From: Bombus terrestris
Taxonomy: Eukaryota; Arthropoda; Insecta; Hymenoptera; Apidae
Length of the DNA: 64,000 nt
Assembly (NCBI RefSeq): GCF_910591885.1
Contig: NC_063274.1
Span: 1,054,001-1,118,000 of the forward strand
Reading direction: 5' to 3'
Positions 62,704-64,000 of this stretch are shown piece after piece (position 1 is the stretch's first letter; every line of letters starts with the position of its first letter). A program made the translations under genes and the position numbers. The notes below the pieces were generated by a model that worked only from the letters and a program-made list of their open reading frames with translations, searched no databases and was not told the DNA's origin.

Positions 62704-64000
62704 GAAATGCTGTAAAAGCATTTGCAAATAGGCATCCGCTTTAAACATTGATCGCTGAGTCGCTATAAAGTATAAAACATTTACAAGTACGAATGTTTAA
62801 CTATGGCCATATCGTTGTTTTTGATTATGATTTCCATCGGATTGTTAAGCTTGTTATCGTAATAATTAGTTAGATAGTTTACAGCGATCCCTTCTGATTT
62901 TCTAACTCAGACATTGAAAATACATCCAAAAATAACAAAATTGCACGTTACAACAGCGAATAATTTCTCGATTCGATGCAAGTGTTTTATATCGACGAAC
63001 GAAGTTTAAATTTATCGATCGGAGTTTGAAATTGAAAAAGCTGTATGTCAAATGTAAATGTTTGCTTAATAGATTGGCTACGAATTTTTTAGTCTCGCTC
63101 TTACCATGCGTTAGTTGTATTATTTTCGGGACCTCGTATCAATGCATTTCGCTTTGAGCAATAAGATAAGTTGAACAAGATAAACGTTGGAAATAAATTT
63201 CAACAAACTCTGTAAATTCATTTTGAACTCTTCTAGTTTCCTGTCATGTCACAAAGATAAATTATTTTTCTCATCTAAACTTCGAGTTTTAACATTTACC
63301 GTATCACCTGTTACCGTAACTTAACCGTTGAACTACGTATTTGTAACTGTTTGAAGTTCTCTTCCACATCTCTAATACTTCTATACTACGATACAAACAA
63401 AGTTTTCCCTTTTCTCCTCACAAATACGTTTACAGAACGTTAGGCATCGGAACTTTTCGCAAACGTTATTGAATCGTTTAATTTGGTCGATATATATCGA
63501 TACATGTTCTTAACAAATTAAAGCTGGCGAGTAAAGCAACTGCGAGTTAAGGCGATGCAACGCCTCGATTACAATTCGAGGTAAACTTCCGTTGGAATAG
63601 AGCAACGTCGTTCGCTTAAGTCCATGATAAATTTCATCAAAGGACTTATCGCGGCAAACTAAAGGATTCTCGATAAACTCTTTTCTTTGCGACTATTAAG
63701 AAACTCGCGAAACACGAAAAAGACATAACCAACTTTCCTCTTGATGGCTTTATTCGGATATTTTCCATTGTAGCAAACTTACGAACAATCAGTTGTAATT
63801 ACTTCTCGTTTCCGAGTGCGGATAAGTATGGTAACATACGTTTATGTCTGAGACACAGTAATTTTAATCTACAAAAATAATACATATATATGAAAAAATA
63901 TTTAATTTTAATAAAATATCTGTAGTTTGTAATTATTAAAAAACAAAACATTCCCTCGTGACTGTCCCCGAAAAATAACCAAAGTTTTTAAAAATAACAA

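Larger units (their letters stand above)
52654..64000. other. Spacer upstream of Ttll3 without recognised gene
   Basis: The first few hundred bases should hold the Ttll3 promoter, but I see no convincing TATA or Inr motif. The remaining sequence is AT-rich, with a 21-T run, CA and TA microsatellites, a 17-base tandem duplication and a GC-rich anomaly near 56830-57130. The 188-codon frame at 57408-57974 and frames at 60248-60568, 61737-62003 and 62020-62229 show no motif I recognise. Exons of a neighbouring gene may be missed. Confidence 0.45.

Noticed and set aside
1..64000. tRNA genes, CRISPR arrays, known insect microRNAs (let-7, bantam, miR-1, miR-9, miR-124, miR-184)
   Set aside because: I looked for B-box sequences, regular spacer arrays and these mature microRNA sequences by eye and saw none.

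Overview
The window looks like nuclear DNA of an insect, most likely a hymenopteran and perhaps a bee. It is AT-rich but rich in CpG. Its genes are split into short exons with GT-AG introns and lie in long gene-poor stretches. There are no operons, no bacterial-type genes and no recognisable tRNA or rRNA. The order-level call rests on style and composition; the insect call rests on a dpr-family gene.

I could assemble two protein-coding genes exon by exon, with every splice phase closing. (1) A dpr-family cell-surface protein of two Ig domains lies on the plus strand: six coding exons between 25679 and 46283, 275 residues, with a signal peptide, two V-like Ig domains and a hydrophobic C-terminus that looks like a GPI signal. 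It is closest by eye to the Dpr8/9/21 group. (2) A tubulin tyrosine ligase-like protein of the TTLL3 (tubulin glycylase) type lies on the minus strand: ten coding exons between 52653 and 47689, about 746 residues, with a complete set of ATP-grasp catalytic motifs. The two genes converge tail to tail, with about 1.4 kb between stop codons. Nothing suggests a shared function: one is for neuronal surface recognition, the other for axonemal or other microtubule modification.

Layout: 1-6961, no gene recognised; 6962-9705, an LTR-retrotransposon-like relic in minus orientation with a 1.3 kb nested A/T minisatellite inside it; 9706-22700, no gene recognised, with some CpG-rich blocks and a nested inverted repeat at 21254-21320; 22790-23130, a polypurine tract leading to a G-rich motif and a TATA-like box, a possible upstream promoter for dpr; 23150-25678, CpG-rich sequence, probably 5' UTR or leader; 25679-46283, dpr with a first intron of 9.2 kb; 46284-47688, the 3' UTRs; 47689-52653, Ttll3; 52654-64000, no gene recognised, with simple repeats and one possible GC-rich transposon fragment.

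Most open frames longer than 60 codons are chance frames in introns, spacer or simple repeats. I did not find a clear new molecular system. The most unusual items are the LTR relic with the duplicated LTR end and nested array, the altered nucleotide-loop motif in the glycylase, the weak 5' splice site followed by a long pyrimidine repeat in Ttll3, and a possible alternative first exon of dpr.
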